Source of the DNA: Liolophura sinensis
Taxonomy: Eukaryota > Mollusca > Polyplacophora > Chitonida > Chitonidae
Direction of reading: 5' to 3'
DNA length: 64,000 bases
Assembly (NCBI RefSeq): GCF_032854445.1
Contig: NC_088303.1
Span: 29,395,501-29,459,500 of the forward strand
Shown here: positions 52,101 to 63,052 of the stretch, one piece after another
Numbering within the stretch: the stretch's first letter is position 1
Layout: every line of letters starts with the position of its first letter
Made by a program: the position numbers and the translations under genes
The notes under the pieces: generated by a model
Databases searched by the model: none
The model's input: only the letters and a program-made list of their open reading frames with translations
Told to the model about the DNA's origin: nothing

Positions 52101-55100
52101 CTACACCATTCCAAACACCAACTGTATTGCTGCTCAGGTACAGTTACCTACCCTTGTATTCTTTACATGCAATGTTTGTGTGTGTGGTAGTTGTTACCAG
52201 TTGTTCCTCCAGTTAATATAACAATACATGTAGCTTATCCTTTCAACTGTTTGAGCATGATTTTTTATTCTAGGATAAATAGTATCAAATCTTCAAGAAT
52301 TGTAGGTGAGGCACCTTGGAAAAATGCTATCAACACCCAAATAAGGACATTTGTTACTCTTGCAGAGGCATAAAGACCTATCAGATATTATGGTTACATG
52401 TATGTGGAATGATGGAGTTTGTCTATTTTATCACTGTTAATATCTCCTGTAAAATCAGTAGAAACCATATCTTCGGGATAATTCTGTTAACTTTCACCAT
52501 TTATGATATAGTTTATCTAGCTTTTTTTCTTGGTTTTTCAGTTTCCAATCAACAGCCTGACAGATTTACTTAGGCAGGAAATAGCTGCGGCTGGTTTCAC
52601 AGAGGCTCTGACATTTGCTTTGGTAGGATTTTAGTCTTTTGTTGATTGATATCACATCATCTTCCCCGCCATCTGCGTGGACTGCCACTTTTGTGATATC
52701 AGAAGTTATCTTTTCTGTGGTGTTATTTGTTTTCAAGAGCAAGTATTATGCCAGTACAAAAAACCTACAAGAACTGGTAAAACTCCTTCCTGCCTGTAAC
52801 AAAAAATTCCAAAGCTGTTACCTCTTTTCTTCTTTTAGTTTATTTTTTTTATTACGTCACAATTATTGGTGTATGTGTGCTCACAAAACACATATGAAGT
52901 ACACAAAAACTTCAACATCACAGAAGAAAACGGTGTGTTATGATGCAATTTGGATCTTGGCGTAGCTTGTCCTTGAGTCTCTTGTCATCAAAACGTGCTG
53001 ATGTACGATTACAAACATGGAATGCACAATTCTGACAAATATGAAAACCATCCCCAACAATGCTGTCTTCATGTAAAGCTGCATGAGGCTCTAAAACTCA
53101 TGAAATTAGGGTTTCGTTTTAACAGTGTTCTAGGGAAGACATAGCTGACAAGTTACAGAAGGACATCAAAGACACAGGAGCTGTACACATTGCTAACCCT
53201 AAAACAGCTGAATTTCAAGTGAGTTGTTGTTGTTGTCCTGATGTAATAAAACCATATACATTGAATAAGATATTAATTTATCCAATAAGAACGCATGTTT
53301 GGCCATTCACTTTTTCTCTAAGTAGCTAAGAGTCAACTTTATCTGTGTTTTGAAGTGTGTCTTTTCTGTGATTGGCTGATGCCTTTGTGATTGTGAGTGT
53401 ACACTTCAGACATTGGAGATATCAGTTGTCAAATTATCATTAACGCCCCACGACCCAGATTGTCTTCGTGTACAGACTGGGTTCAGAATTGAGTCGCCAT
53501 GCTTCAGACTGGAGAGGAAACCAGCATGAGCTGGACTTGAACTCAGAGCGACCGCATTGGTGAGAGGCTCCTGGGTCATTACACTGCACTAGTGTGCTAA
53601 CCAACTGAGCCACAGAGGCCCTAAAAAGTAATACACTGTTCACCTAAATGTGAAGAATTTCCCAAGAATTCTTCTCTTATGTGATGGTCGTCAGTTTTGT
53701 AAATGGAGCAAAACCAGAGTGTCCAGCATAAACCACCGACCTTTGGCAAGTTATTGAGGAATTTTCCCTCATATAACATACAGATGTGTTTACAATATTT
53801 TCGTGGAAGACGAGTGGTCTTCATGCAAACAGCCAAGTTGATGATTTCTCCCTTGCTGCATAGGCAGCTTGGAGTGCACTGAATAAGTTTGACACAATTG
53901 TACATCTCCCTTTAAGAGTCCATTCCATCTGATATTTTCTCCATTGCTGTTCAGGTGGCCAGGACAACATTATTGCCAGGTATACTGAAAACCTTGTCCA
54001 GCAACAGGAAGATGCCTCTTCCCCTGAAACTGTTTGAAATCTCAGACGTAGTTCTTCAGGATAAATCAAAAGGTATGGGTGTTAAATTTTGCACCAGCAA
54101 ATTACAGCAGATGTCGCTTCATTCTCCACAGCTACCTCTATATTAGGGTATAAGCATTCTATCAGGGGTTCTGCCAAGACTTCAGTTCCGTTACTAAATA
54201 TAACCATGTGGTTGTGTCCTGTCTAAAGTATAACCCAAGTCACCTACGGGGCTATAAGACTGGCAGTCTTGACGCTTCCTGGCTAGGCACACAATGCGTG
54301 GAATAAGGGGTATCAGGTCATGAAGTTTGGAACGAGGGGGTTAAAGAGTTTGCGGAATTAGTTGTATAGAATGTATGGGATGAGCAGACTTGAGAGAGAA
54401 GATGCATGGGTAACAGGCACATTGAACCGGAATGAGTGGTATTGACTGTGTGTAATGAGTGCTGTGGTATTGATTGTAGAATGAGTGGTATTGACTGTGT
54501 GTAATGAGTGCCATGGTATTGATTGTAGAATGAGTGGTATTGACTGTGTAATGAATGCTGTGCTATTGATTGTAAAATGAGTGGTATTGATTGTAGAATG
54601 AGTGGCATTGACTGTGTGTAATGAGTGCTGTGGTATTGATTGTAAAATGAGTGGCATTGACTGTGTGTAATGAGTGCTGTGGTATTGATTGTGAAATGAG
54701 TGGTATTGATTGTGTGTAATGAGTGCTGTGGTATTGATTGTAAAATGAGTGGTATTGACTGTGTGTGATGAGTGCTGTGGTATTGATTGTAGAATGAGTG
54801 GTATTGACTGTGTGTAATGAGTGCCATGGTATTGATTGTAGAATGAGTGGCATTGACTGTGTGTAATGAGTGCTGTGGTATTGATTGTAGAATGAGTGAT
54901 ATTGATTGTAGAATGAGTGGTATTGACTGTGTGTAATGAGTGCTGTGGTATAGATTGTAGAATGAGTGGCATTGACTGTGTGTAATGAGTGCTGTGGTAT
55001 TGATTGTAAAATGAGTGGCATTGACTGTGTGTAATGAGTGCTGTGGTATTGATTGTGAAATGAGTGGTATTGATTGTGTGTAATGAGTGCTGTGGTATTG

Positions 55101-58100
55101 ATTGTAAAATGAGTGGTATTGACTGTGTGTGATGAGTGCTGTGGTATTGATTGTAGAATGAGTGGTATTGACTGTGTGTAATGAGTGCTGTGGTATTGAT
55201 TGTAGAATGAGTGGCATTGACTGTGTGTAATGAGTGCTGTGGTATTGATTGTAGAATGAGTGGTACTGACTGTGTGTAATGAGTGCTGTGGTATTGATTG
55301 TAGAATAAGTGGTATTGACTATGTAATGAGTGCAGTGGTATTGATTGTAGAATGAGTGGCATTGACTGTGTGTAATGAGTGCAGTGGTATTGATTGTAGA
55401 ATGAGTGGCATTGACTGTGTGTAATGAGTGCTGTGGTATAGATTGTAGAATGAGTGGTATTGACTGTGTGTAATGAGTGCTGTGGTATAGATTGTAGAAT
55501 GAGTGGTATTGACTGTGTGATGCGTGCTGTGCTGTTGATTGTAAAATGAGTGGTATTGACTGTGTGTAATGAGTGCTGTGGTATTGATTGTAAAATGAGT
55601 GGTATTGATTATGTGTAATGAGTGCTGTGGTATTGATTGTAAAATGAGTGGTATTGACTGTGTGTGATGAGTGCTGTGGTATTGATTGTAGAATGAGTGG
55701 TGTTGACTGCGTGTAATGAGTGCTGTGGTATTGATTGTAAAATGAGTGGTATTGATTGTGTGTAATGAGTGCTGTGGTATTGATTGTGAAATGAGTGGTA
55801 TTGACTGTGTGATGAGTGCTGTGGTATAGATTGTAGAATGAGTGGTATTGATTGTGTGTAATGAGTGCTGTGGTATTGATTGTAAAATGAGTGGTATTGA
55901 TTGTGTGTAATGAGTGCTGTGGTATTGATTGTAGAATGAGTGGTATTGACTGTGTGTGATGAGTGCTGTGCTGTTGATTGTAAAATGAGTGGTATTGACT
56001 GTGGTATTTATTGTAAAATGAGTGGTATTGATTGTGTGTAATGAGTGCTGTGGTATTGATTGTAGAATGAGTGGTATTGACTGTGTGTGATGAGTGCTGT
56101 GCTGTTGATTGTAAAATGAGTGGTATTGATTGTGTGTAATGAGTGCTGTGGTATTGATTGTAGAATGAGTGGCATTGACTGTGTGTAATGAGTGCTGTGG
56201 TATAGATTGTTGAATGAGTGGTATTGACTGTGTGTAATGAGTGCAGTGGTATTGATTGTAGAATGAGTGGCATTGACTGTGTAATGAGTGCTGTGGTATA
56301 GATTGTAGAATGAGTGGTATTGACTGTGTGTAATGAGTGCTGTGGTATTGATTGTAAAATGAGTGGTATTGATTGTGTGTAATGAGTGCTGTGGTATTGA
56401 TTGTAAAATGAGTGGTATTGACTGTGTGTAATGAGTGCAGTGGTATTGATTGTAGAATGAGTGGCATTGACTGTGTGTAATGAGTGCTGTGGTATAGATT
56501 GTAGAATGAGTGGTATTGACTGTGTGTAATGAGTGCTGTGGTATTGATTGTAAAATGAGTGGTATTGATTGTGTGTAATGAGTGCTGTGGTGTTGAGTGT
56601 AGAATGAGTGGTATTGACTGTGTGTAATGAGTGCTGTGGTGTTGATTGTAGAATGAGTGGTATTGACTGTGTGTAATGAGTGCTGTGGTATTGATTGTAG
56701 AATGAGTGGTATTGACTGTGTGTGATGAGTGCTGTGGTATTGATTGTAAAATGAGTGGTATTGACTGTGTGTGATGAGTGCTGTGCTGTTGATTGTAAAA
56801 TGAGTGGTATTGACTGTTGTAATGAGTGCTGTGGTGTTGATTGTAGAATTAGTGGCATTGAGTGTGTCATGAGTGCTGTGGTATTGATTGTAGAATGAGT
56901 GGTATTGACTGTGTGTAATGAGTGCTGTGGTATTGATTGTAGAATGAGTGGCATTGACTGTGTGTAATGAGTGCTGTGGTATAGATTGTAGAATGAGTGG
57001 TATTGACTGTGTGTAATGAGTGCTGTGGTATTGATTGTAAAATGAGTGGTATTGACTGTGTGTGATGAGTGCTGTGGTATTGATTGTAGAATGAGTGGTA
57101 TTGACTGTGTGTAATGAGTGCTGTGGTATTGATTGTAAAATGAGTGGCATTGACTGTGTGTAATGAGTGCTGTGGTATTGATTGTAAAATGAGTGGTATT
57201 GATTGTGTGTAATGAGTGCTATGGTATTGATTGTAAAATGAGTGGTATTGATTGTGTGTAATGAGTGCTGTGGTATTGATTGTAAAATGAGTGGTATTGA
57301 CTGTGTGTGATGAGTGCTGTGGTATTGATTGTAGAATGAGTGGTATTGACTGTGTGTGATGAGTGCTGTGGTATTGATTGTAGAATGAGTGGTATTGACT
57401 GTGTGTAATGAGTGCTGTGGTATTGATTGTAGAATGAGTGGTATTGACTGTGTGTGATGAGTGCTGTGGTATTGATTGTAGAATGAGTGATATTGATTGT
57501 AGAATGAGTGGTATTGACCTGTGTGTTATGAATGTTGTGGTATTGATTGTAGAATGAGTGGTATTGGCTATGTGTAATGAGTGCTGTGGTATTGATTGTA
57601 GAATGAGTGGTATTGACTGTGTAATGAGTGCTGTGGTATTGATTGTAGAATGAGTGGTAGTGGCTGTGTGTAATGAGTGCTGTGGTGTTGATTGTAGACT
57701 GAGACATAAAGAGTGGAATGTGCCAATTTGAGAAAGTGGACTGGGCAGTAACAAATATTGTACTTTAAATACTGTGAAATTCATATAAGCAGCTTTTCTT
57801 ATGTTCATACTCTCATATTTATGTTTAACTGTAACAATGCTCTGATTCAGCTAGATCATACATGTATATTTAATATCTGAGCAGATGTTGGAGCGCGAAA
57901 TGAGCGGCGTCTCTGTGCTGTGAACTACAACAAGACATCAGGATTTGAGGTGATTCACGGACTGCTCGACCGAATCCTACAGCTGCTTGAGGTTCCCTAC
58001 ACCATTGATAACAAAGGATATCACTTAGAGGCCTGTGATGGTACTGGCTTAGTTTTGAATACTTGTAGAGAGATTCTGCAACTGTTTTATTACTCTAATT

Positions 58101-58756
58101 TTGCAATTTTTTCGCTTATGAAAAAGCAACTTTCAGTGCAATTTATGCATATTTACAATTTGATTTGGGGGACAAAACTACATTGGTTGGATTGGTCAAT
58201 TTTAGGGCTGTACAAAAAGTATGCTTTTATCAGTCAACACAGAATAATGCCTTCAGAATATGCTTGAATAAACACCTTGGAAACTTGCGAAAAGGTTGAA
58301 AGAATTACAGTAACTTCATTTACATGAAACACAATACTGCTCATCTTATATTGTTTCATGATAAAATCTTTCTTGATGCATAATTTGAACAAAAGGGTAG
58401 AGACAAAAACTGCAGGCTGAAAATATCATTTCTCAGCCAGGTGCAAACTTTTTTTTTTTTTTTTTTGTTTATCAAGAATTCAGAAAAAGAATAGAATAAA
58501 GATCTTTTGACACAGAAAAATTTTGATGGAACGAGTATTATCCCTGATAGTTATGGACATTATAAAACATATCAGATATATGCATATGGAAATCATCTTT
58601 TCAGACCCTACCTTCTTCCCCGGAAGATGTGCTGAGGTCATCGCCAGGGGTCAACCAATTGGCAAGATTGGCATATTACACCCAGACGTTGTTACGAAAT
58701 TTGAGCTCAACAAACCATGTGCTGCTTTAGAAATCAATGTGCAGGCTTTCTTATGA
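40133..58756 (+). CDS. FARSB: Phenylalanyl-tRNA synthetase beta subunit, cytosolic (19 exons, complete)
   Basis: Beta chain of the cytosolic alpha2-beta2 enzyme that charges tRNA-Phe; catalysis is in the alpha chain, while beta binds and proofreads the tRNA. Coding exons: 40133-40190, 41487-41542, 41750-41847, 42625-42681, 43126-43198, 43925-43984, 44334-44389, 44947-45097, 47119-47227, 48712-48844, 50670-50721, 51054-51115, 51690-51796, 52031-52137, 52542-52622, 53126-53218, 53955-54072, 57885-58040, 58605-58756. All introns are GT-AG. Phases agree throughout and the joined frame is 592 codons plus stop, close to the 589 residues of human FARSB. Landmarks: start [38 protein letters not shown] at 20-38; B3/B4-type region about 110-280; B5-type end with [20 protein letters not shown] and YGYNN about 355-382; C-terminal synthetase-like core from about 394, including [20 protein letters not shown] and [20 protein letters not shown]. 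No frameshift or premature stop. Introns 8, 9, 10 and 17 hold tandem arrays, and intron 17 alone is 3.8 kb. Confidence 0.97.
42270..42510. repeat. Pyrimidine-rich tandem repeat in FARSB intron 3
   Basis: Repeats of 'actttcaacttcatccttct' and 'tttaccattactttcaactt' with a period near 60-70 bases. The Lys-rich minus-strand frames here are by-products. Confidence 0.65.
44515..44665. repeat. ~77-bp tandem duplication in FARSB intron 7
   Basis: Two copies of 'acttacctcttcacttaat' followed by 'aaggtaggtgaag' and 'tttttgagatatgt'. Each copy contains an internal inverted repeat (cttacct / aggtagg). Confidence 0.75.
45150..46235. repeat. 36-bp minisatellite in FARSB intron 8
   Basis: About 30 copies of gatgctgaggtcaaacactt + cagcccttaccactat. 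Most units are 36 bp; some have lost a base and are 35 bp, which shifts the apparent reading frame. Because the standard unit is a multiple of three and contains no stop in several frames, it yields open frames of up to 190 residues on plus and 114 on minus. Their internal repetition and position inside a FARSB intron argue against translation. Confidence 0.92.
46877..46980 (-). mobile_element. Family A SINE with internal deletion
   Basis: Tail and gtttgattggtgttt, then a jump straight to 'ggggaaacccactaccatcc' and 'aggttgctgacagaccttcc'. The central body is deleted. Confidence 0.75.
47530..48370. repeat. ~180-bp tandem repeat in FARSB intron 9
   Basis: About five diverged copies. Each contains 'aacaaaatgttaggggtgg', 'ttgctcacatgtagag', 'tattccatcgttgat' and 'attcctgacttagt'. 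Spacing between successive 'aacaaa(a/g)tgt' landmarks is roughly 160-190 bases. Confidence 0.85.
48851..50170. repeat. 32-bp minisatellite in FARSB intron 10, each unit resembling a 3' splice site
   Basis: Starts only six bases after the exon 10 donor. The main unit is tcagaatacgatggtcatgg + tctcttcccttg (32 bp), interspersed with a 21-bp short form, tcagaattgtctcttccctt + g. About forty copies. In every unit TCTCTTCCCTTGTCAG reads as a pyrimidine tract ending in CAG. The 237-residue plus-strand frame across it is a repeat artefact. Confidence 0.92.
53508..53621 (-). mobile_element. Family A SINE, head portion only
   Basis: Clean B-box and A-box regions (ctggacttgaactcagag; accaactgagccacagaggc) but no body or tail. 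It lies in FARSB intron 16. Confidence 0.8.
54428..57706. repeat. 49-bp minisatellite in FARSB intron 17
   Basis: Roughly 65 copies of gaatgagtggtattgactgt + gtgtaatgagtgctgtggta + ttgattgta. On the minus strand the unit has no stop codon in any frame. Since 49 is not a multiple of three, translation cycles through all three frames every three units, giving a 49-residue peptide repeat and frames as long as 878 residues. Recurring motifs are [30 protein letters not shown] and [14 protein letters not shown]. No promoter or signal peptide supports a gene. Confidence 0.95.
58090..58313. mobile_element. Non-autonomous inverted-repeat element (MITE-like), copy B, in FARSB intron 18
   Basis: Left end TTACTCTAATTTTGCAATTT, right end (reversed) TTACTGTAATTCTTTCAACC. 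The interior shares 'acaaaactacattggttg' and 'tacaaaaagtatgcttttat' with copy A at 15037-15255, in opposite orientation. It creates a false 3' extension of the exon 18 reading frame. Confidence 0.7.
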
Positions 58757-60480
58757 AACCTGTGAAGAATTGTATATATGGTAGAAGTACTTATTGTATA
58801 TTTGTCTCATTGATGATGTGACTGGCTGTAACTCACATCATTGCCAGGTTAACGGTGTTCACAATTGCCTGTCCAGATTGTGCAATGTACCTGTATGTTT
58901 GTGGGAAGGTGGGGAGTGGGGGGAATGAGTGGGGAGTGTTTGATAAATATTCCTTCAGTAGTGATACTCCTCTGCCAGCTGTTGTTAAATTATGAAAAAT
59001 ATAAATTTCTATAATGCAAAAAGCTTGTGGCATTTCATAGAGTTAACAATAGACCTCCCTCTTATTTCCACTTTTGTTGTACAACACCCAACATTCTGCA
59101 GTGTCTTAACATCAGGAGCATCATATTCAAGTCATAATTCATACGCCTTGACGTTACGCTCTTTATGACGCCACCTCGCACCAACGTTCCAACGCATTGA
59201 GTATTGACTGCTGGCGTACATATTGTTTGTATACATTAATGACGTCATATGTTAGGCGTGCCCGAAGTGTGAAGCTGGTCTATTATTGTTGTTAAAAGTT
59301 AATGAATGGGGAGAAATGTCACATACATGTAGATTGCTTGCTATTTTTGTATTAAGTGTACATGTCATATATAATTTTCATTATTTAATGCCCTCCATTT
59401 TTTGGTAGATGGGAGTATTCAGGATTCTCAAAGTTGCAAGACACTTGCAGTACATTGTTATAATATCCTTTCAGGCAGAAATTTTTAGAGTACAAATATT
59501 TCTTTTTTGCAATGACCAGTTTTGCTACATCATATATGCTGTATTCGATCATTGTCTTGGCCTTTTGTGATTAAAATATGTGGATTAATGAGTGCATGTT
59601 TTTTTCCGTTGCACCAGGGATAGAAGCTACATGTACTTGTACACTTGTAATTTTTTAACAGGTAGTTTTGCCTGTGAAATGTCACATTTACTCTTCAGTC
59701 TCCTCATGTGTACTGAGTCATGAATTATAAAAAAAAAATGATTTTCTCAAAATACTGCTATGGATGCTCTAGGTGTTTTTGTCATTCTTGCACAACTCGA
59801 ATTTTGACATAACTTCTCAAGACCATACCTGTAATCTTATAGCAACACATCTGCAGTAAACCTGAAAACAAAGGCATCCTTTGTATGTTTTAAAGAAAAA
59901 AAAACCCAGAAAACAGTGATGTTTTGAGATGATGTACAATACAACCAGCTTTCACAAGATGAAGCCTTTCAAATATTTGCTATGTTAACAGCTTCAATTG
60001 TATTCATACACAGGAAATGCAATTTTGAAACCGATTTTCGTACAGTTCCATTGTGACATAGTATGGAGCTTGACAGTAAGGCCTATGTATTTTTATGCCA
60101 CTCAGAAATCAGTCTTACTGCAGATTTCAGTATGCTGTGTGATCATTATTGGTATCTAGTTGTGAATGTATCACCCACTGTTACAGCTCCATGAAGGCAC
60201 CCCTTAGCTTCCGCACCAAACTCATCATTGTACATGTATCGTGAAGCCGAGTGAGGATTACCTAAAGTCTAGAAGTGCATTACTGCTAATAATAAACCTT
60301 CCAAAATGTGTCTTAAACCATTTGTGCGTCTTGAATTAAATCTCGTCATTCATAATTTCAAGAGATCATCGAACTTGTTTTGAAAATCCGTCAGTATATT
60401 AAGCATGTCAAGGATGCATTTTCACATTCATCCTATGTTATACCATCACAGTTAGTTGCGCACATGCTTAATGCACAACC
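58757..60480. other. FARSB 3' untranslated region and flank
   Basis: No further exon seen. Candidate polyadenylation signals are ATTAAA at 59570-59575 and AATAAA at 60291-60296, so the 3' UTR is either about 0.8 or 1.5 kb. A TGACGTCA palindrome lies near 59243. Confidence 0.5.
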
Positions 60481-60483
60481 ACT

Positions 60484-60617
60484 CAGGTATGTGGGAAGGT
60501 CTGGAAGAAACCTGCGCATGGTTGTAGGTCTATCCCTGGCTCTGCCCAGTTTTCTCACACAATAATGCTCGTTGCCGTCATATTAGTAAAATATTTTTGA
60601 ATACAGCATAAAACTCC
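60484..60617 (+). mobile_element. Family A SINE, plus-sense, body only
   Basis: From 'aggtatgtgggaaggtctgg' through 'ataatgctcgttgccgtcat' to 'acagcataaaactcctg'. Head absent. Confidence 0.75.
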
Positions 60618-61231
60618 TGTAAAATAAAGAAACAGAGTCACTCTGGGATCATGCACTTTCACAAGACCTTGCTAATCATATTTCTCATAGCTTTATTAGT
60701 AAAAGATGTTGTCTAGGTTATAGTACCATAAGGCGATGTCATTTACGAGAAAATTATGAAAAATTAATGACAGAGGTTTGTGAAAGCGGGCCCAACATGC
60801 TATGCTTAAAGTCCAAGGTGGTGGAAATTTGATATAAGCGACAACAAGCATTCAAGAGAGAAAGTGTTTACACAGAAATAGGCAGAGGGATAACCAGCAA
60901 TAGTTTGGATACACCAGGCCTTTGTGTAGTTTTCATGTGAAGTTCAGTGGAATTCATTTTTCTTTCACAAATTTCATGTCACCAACACTTGAGTGCACTG
61001 TGCATGAAAACCTGTGCGTCATGTGTGAGAAAGTGTGTCAGTTGCTTGCCAATGGTCAGAGGCTTATTCCTCCACAGCTGACTGACTTCCATGAACAAAG
61101 TGATGATACATTTATAAAGTGAAATGAAAATCAATCAAAACTTGTTCTTTAAAATACTGCTCTTATTGAAAATTATCTCTAGTATACAGCTGATATACAT
61201 GGTATATGAAAATGCATTTTTGCTTTTGCAG

Positions 61232-61318
61232 AATTTCATACATAAAATATGTGCAAAGGCAGTAGAATTTCCTTCAGACCAGATCAAATCATTATGGACA
61301 GAATATGAAAGTAAATGA
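61232..61318 (+). other. Coding-like segment with ICAKAVE motif
   Basis: After a pyrimidine-rich tttttgcttttgcag, an open frame reads NFIHKICAKAVEFPSDQIKS then LWTEYESK and stops. A related segment lies inverted at about 61870-61945. Unrecognised. Confidence 0.25.
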
Positions 61319-61392
61319 AAAAATAAATATTGCAACTTCACAGAAAATACATGCTGCACAACAAAAATATGACACGTTCAGGAAAAAAAGAG

Positions 61393-61747
61393 AGTGAGTG
61401 CCTGGGGTTTAACGTAATACTTAACAATTTTTCAGTCACATGACGACGAAGGAATCCTCAGAGTGCATGTAATGTGCATCTTTGTTGCAGGGCGGATTTC
61501 CACTGCTCTTTTATCTAGTGCTGCTTCAATGAGACGCCGCACCGTAGGCAAGTAAGCCGCCCAGCCCGAGCCATTATATTTATACGGGTGAACCAGTCGT
61601 TGCACTATACCCTTCATGCTGAATACCAAGCGAGGAAGTGACAACTTCATCTTTTAAGGTCTTAGGTGTGACTTGACCCAGGGTTGACCCTGAATCTACC
61701 GCTCCTGAAGCAGAAACTCTACTAACTGTGCTACCAGGGCCGGTGAT
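61393..61747 (-). mobile_element. tRNA-derived SINE, family B (copy 4)
   Basis: Full length but more diverged than copies 2 and 3 (gagtgcctggggtttaacgt ... actgtgctaccagggccggt). Short imperfect target-site duplication, aaaagag, at 61386-61392 and 61748-61754. Confidence 0.88.
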
Positions 61748-61764
61748 AAAAGAGTGAGCCGAGG

Positions 61765-62011
61765 GATTTATAAGCATTGATACAAGACGTGAGTTTCCTC
61801 TGAAAATTACCAATAGAGCTGAAAGAGTATACTCTACATTTCTTAAGCAACCCACTGCAATGCTGTCATCAGGTTTCTTCATGAAGTAAGAAATTTCCAC
61901 TGCCCTTGCACATATTTCAGATAAGAAGTATGCTTTTCGGAAATTCTGTGGACACAGTACCAAACCCACTACCAGATAAGCAGACAGTGTGACAGGCATC
62001 ACAAATTTCAC
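61765..62011 (-). other. Coding-like segment with ICARAVE motif
   Basis: The minus strand is open from MKFVMPVTLSAYLVVGLVLC, a signal-peptide-like hydrophobic start, through FRKAYFLSEICARAVEISYF to about 61765, where it runs into the SINE. The FLSEICARAVE part resembles IHKICAKAVE at 61232-61318 on the opposite strand. It may be a remnant of a duplicated gene or element; function unknown. Confidence 0.25.
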
Positions 62012-62540
62012 AACTGGAATTCCACACAGTAAGTTTTGACTGATTGGTTGAGTTTATTTCACTTTCAAACCTTTGTTAAGAAAACAAAAACAAAGTGACC
62101 ATCATAAAAGAAATACAAGAATTACTGCTGGCCTTTCCACAAATATAATACATTAACAATGTTTTACCATTTTACTTTGGGCAGTTTTGGTAGTTTGGGC
62201 AGAGATGCTGGTAGGATATGAATGTGACATTAGCTAACAAGGTCTTAACACACCTTTAAGTAATGTTATCACCTGTCTTGGTAAAGTATTCCTTTAACTT
62301 GGGCAAGGGAAATCTCACTTTTGTCTGAAGACACATGTACACTGCATTGCATATTGAAAATTATCACAGTCCATCTTTAATCATCATCAGTTAATAACTA
62401 ATTCATTTGTAATACATGTCATTTATACAGATTAAAGCATGTTGATATTCTAGCCCTTACACCGCCATGCATTAATACTGCAGTATTCATGAACATAAAA
62501 ATGTTCGACTTTTATCATCACAGATATTTTCGCATGTATA

Positions 62541-62546
62541 TTTATT
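62541..62546 (-). terminator. AATAAA polyadenylation signal (minus-strand gene)
   Basis: TTTATT on the plus strand, about 510 bases beyond the minus-strand stop at 63053. Confidence 0.4.
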
Positions 62547-63052
62547 GCGACCCTGACTTGCAGCAAAAACATTTCCTTTCATGTGAAAGTGGAATGTATT
62601 AACAACTCTCACTGACCTTATTTGTTAAAAAAAAAGTTGTTTGTAAAAAAGAAATAACAAAATGTGGACGGAATTAGATACAATTACATATATATATGGC
62701 GAATTTAAGATAAAGAGAAACAGAGCATTCAAAATACTGGGCATTGTAGTATTACCTAACAAAAAATTATGTCCATCTAATATATGTGAAGGCACTTATA
62801 CCAGGTATGGCTCAGGCTGGTATTCAAATAATTAACCATGGTTTCTGTGATGTAGATGTGCACTGAACAAGGACTCACTGCTGATCTTGTCGATTAGTTA
62901 CAAATAATTGTTCCAATGTCACCACAAATACTCCAGCAACATTCACAGTTTTCAAACGTATATTTCCGGACAAGTATTCATGTATAACCGGTAGAACTAT
63001 AGTGTTTTTGTAAGTCATTCATTTTTTACAAAGTAAATCTTTTCTCATGTTC

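Noticed and set aside
54318-57808. Long minus-strand open frames (878, 382, 380, 334 and 313 residues)
   Set aside because: They all lie in the 49-bp minisatellite of FARSB intron 17 and translate the same unit in rotating frames. Their ends simply run out of the array.
57920-58267. 115-residue plus-strand frame as a separate gene
   Set aside because: Its first part is FARSB exon 18. The rest is read-through past the donor at 58041 into an inverted-repeat element.
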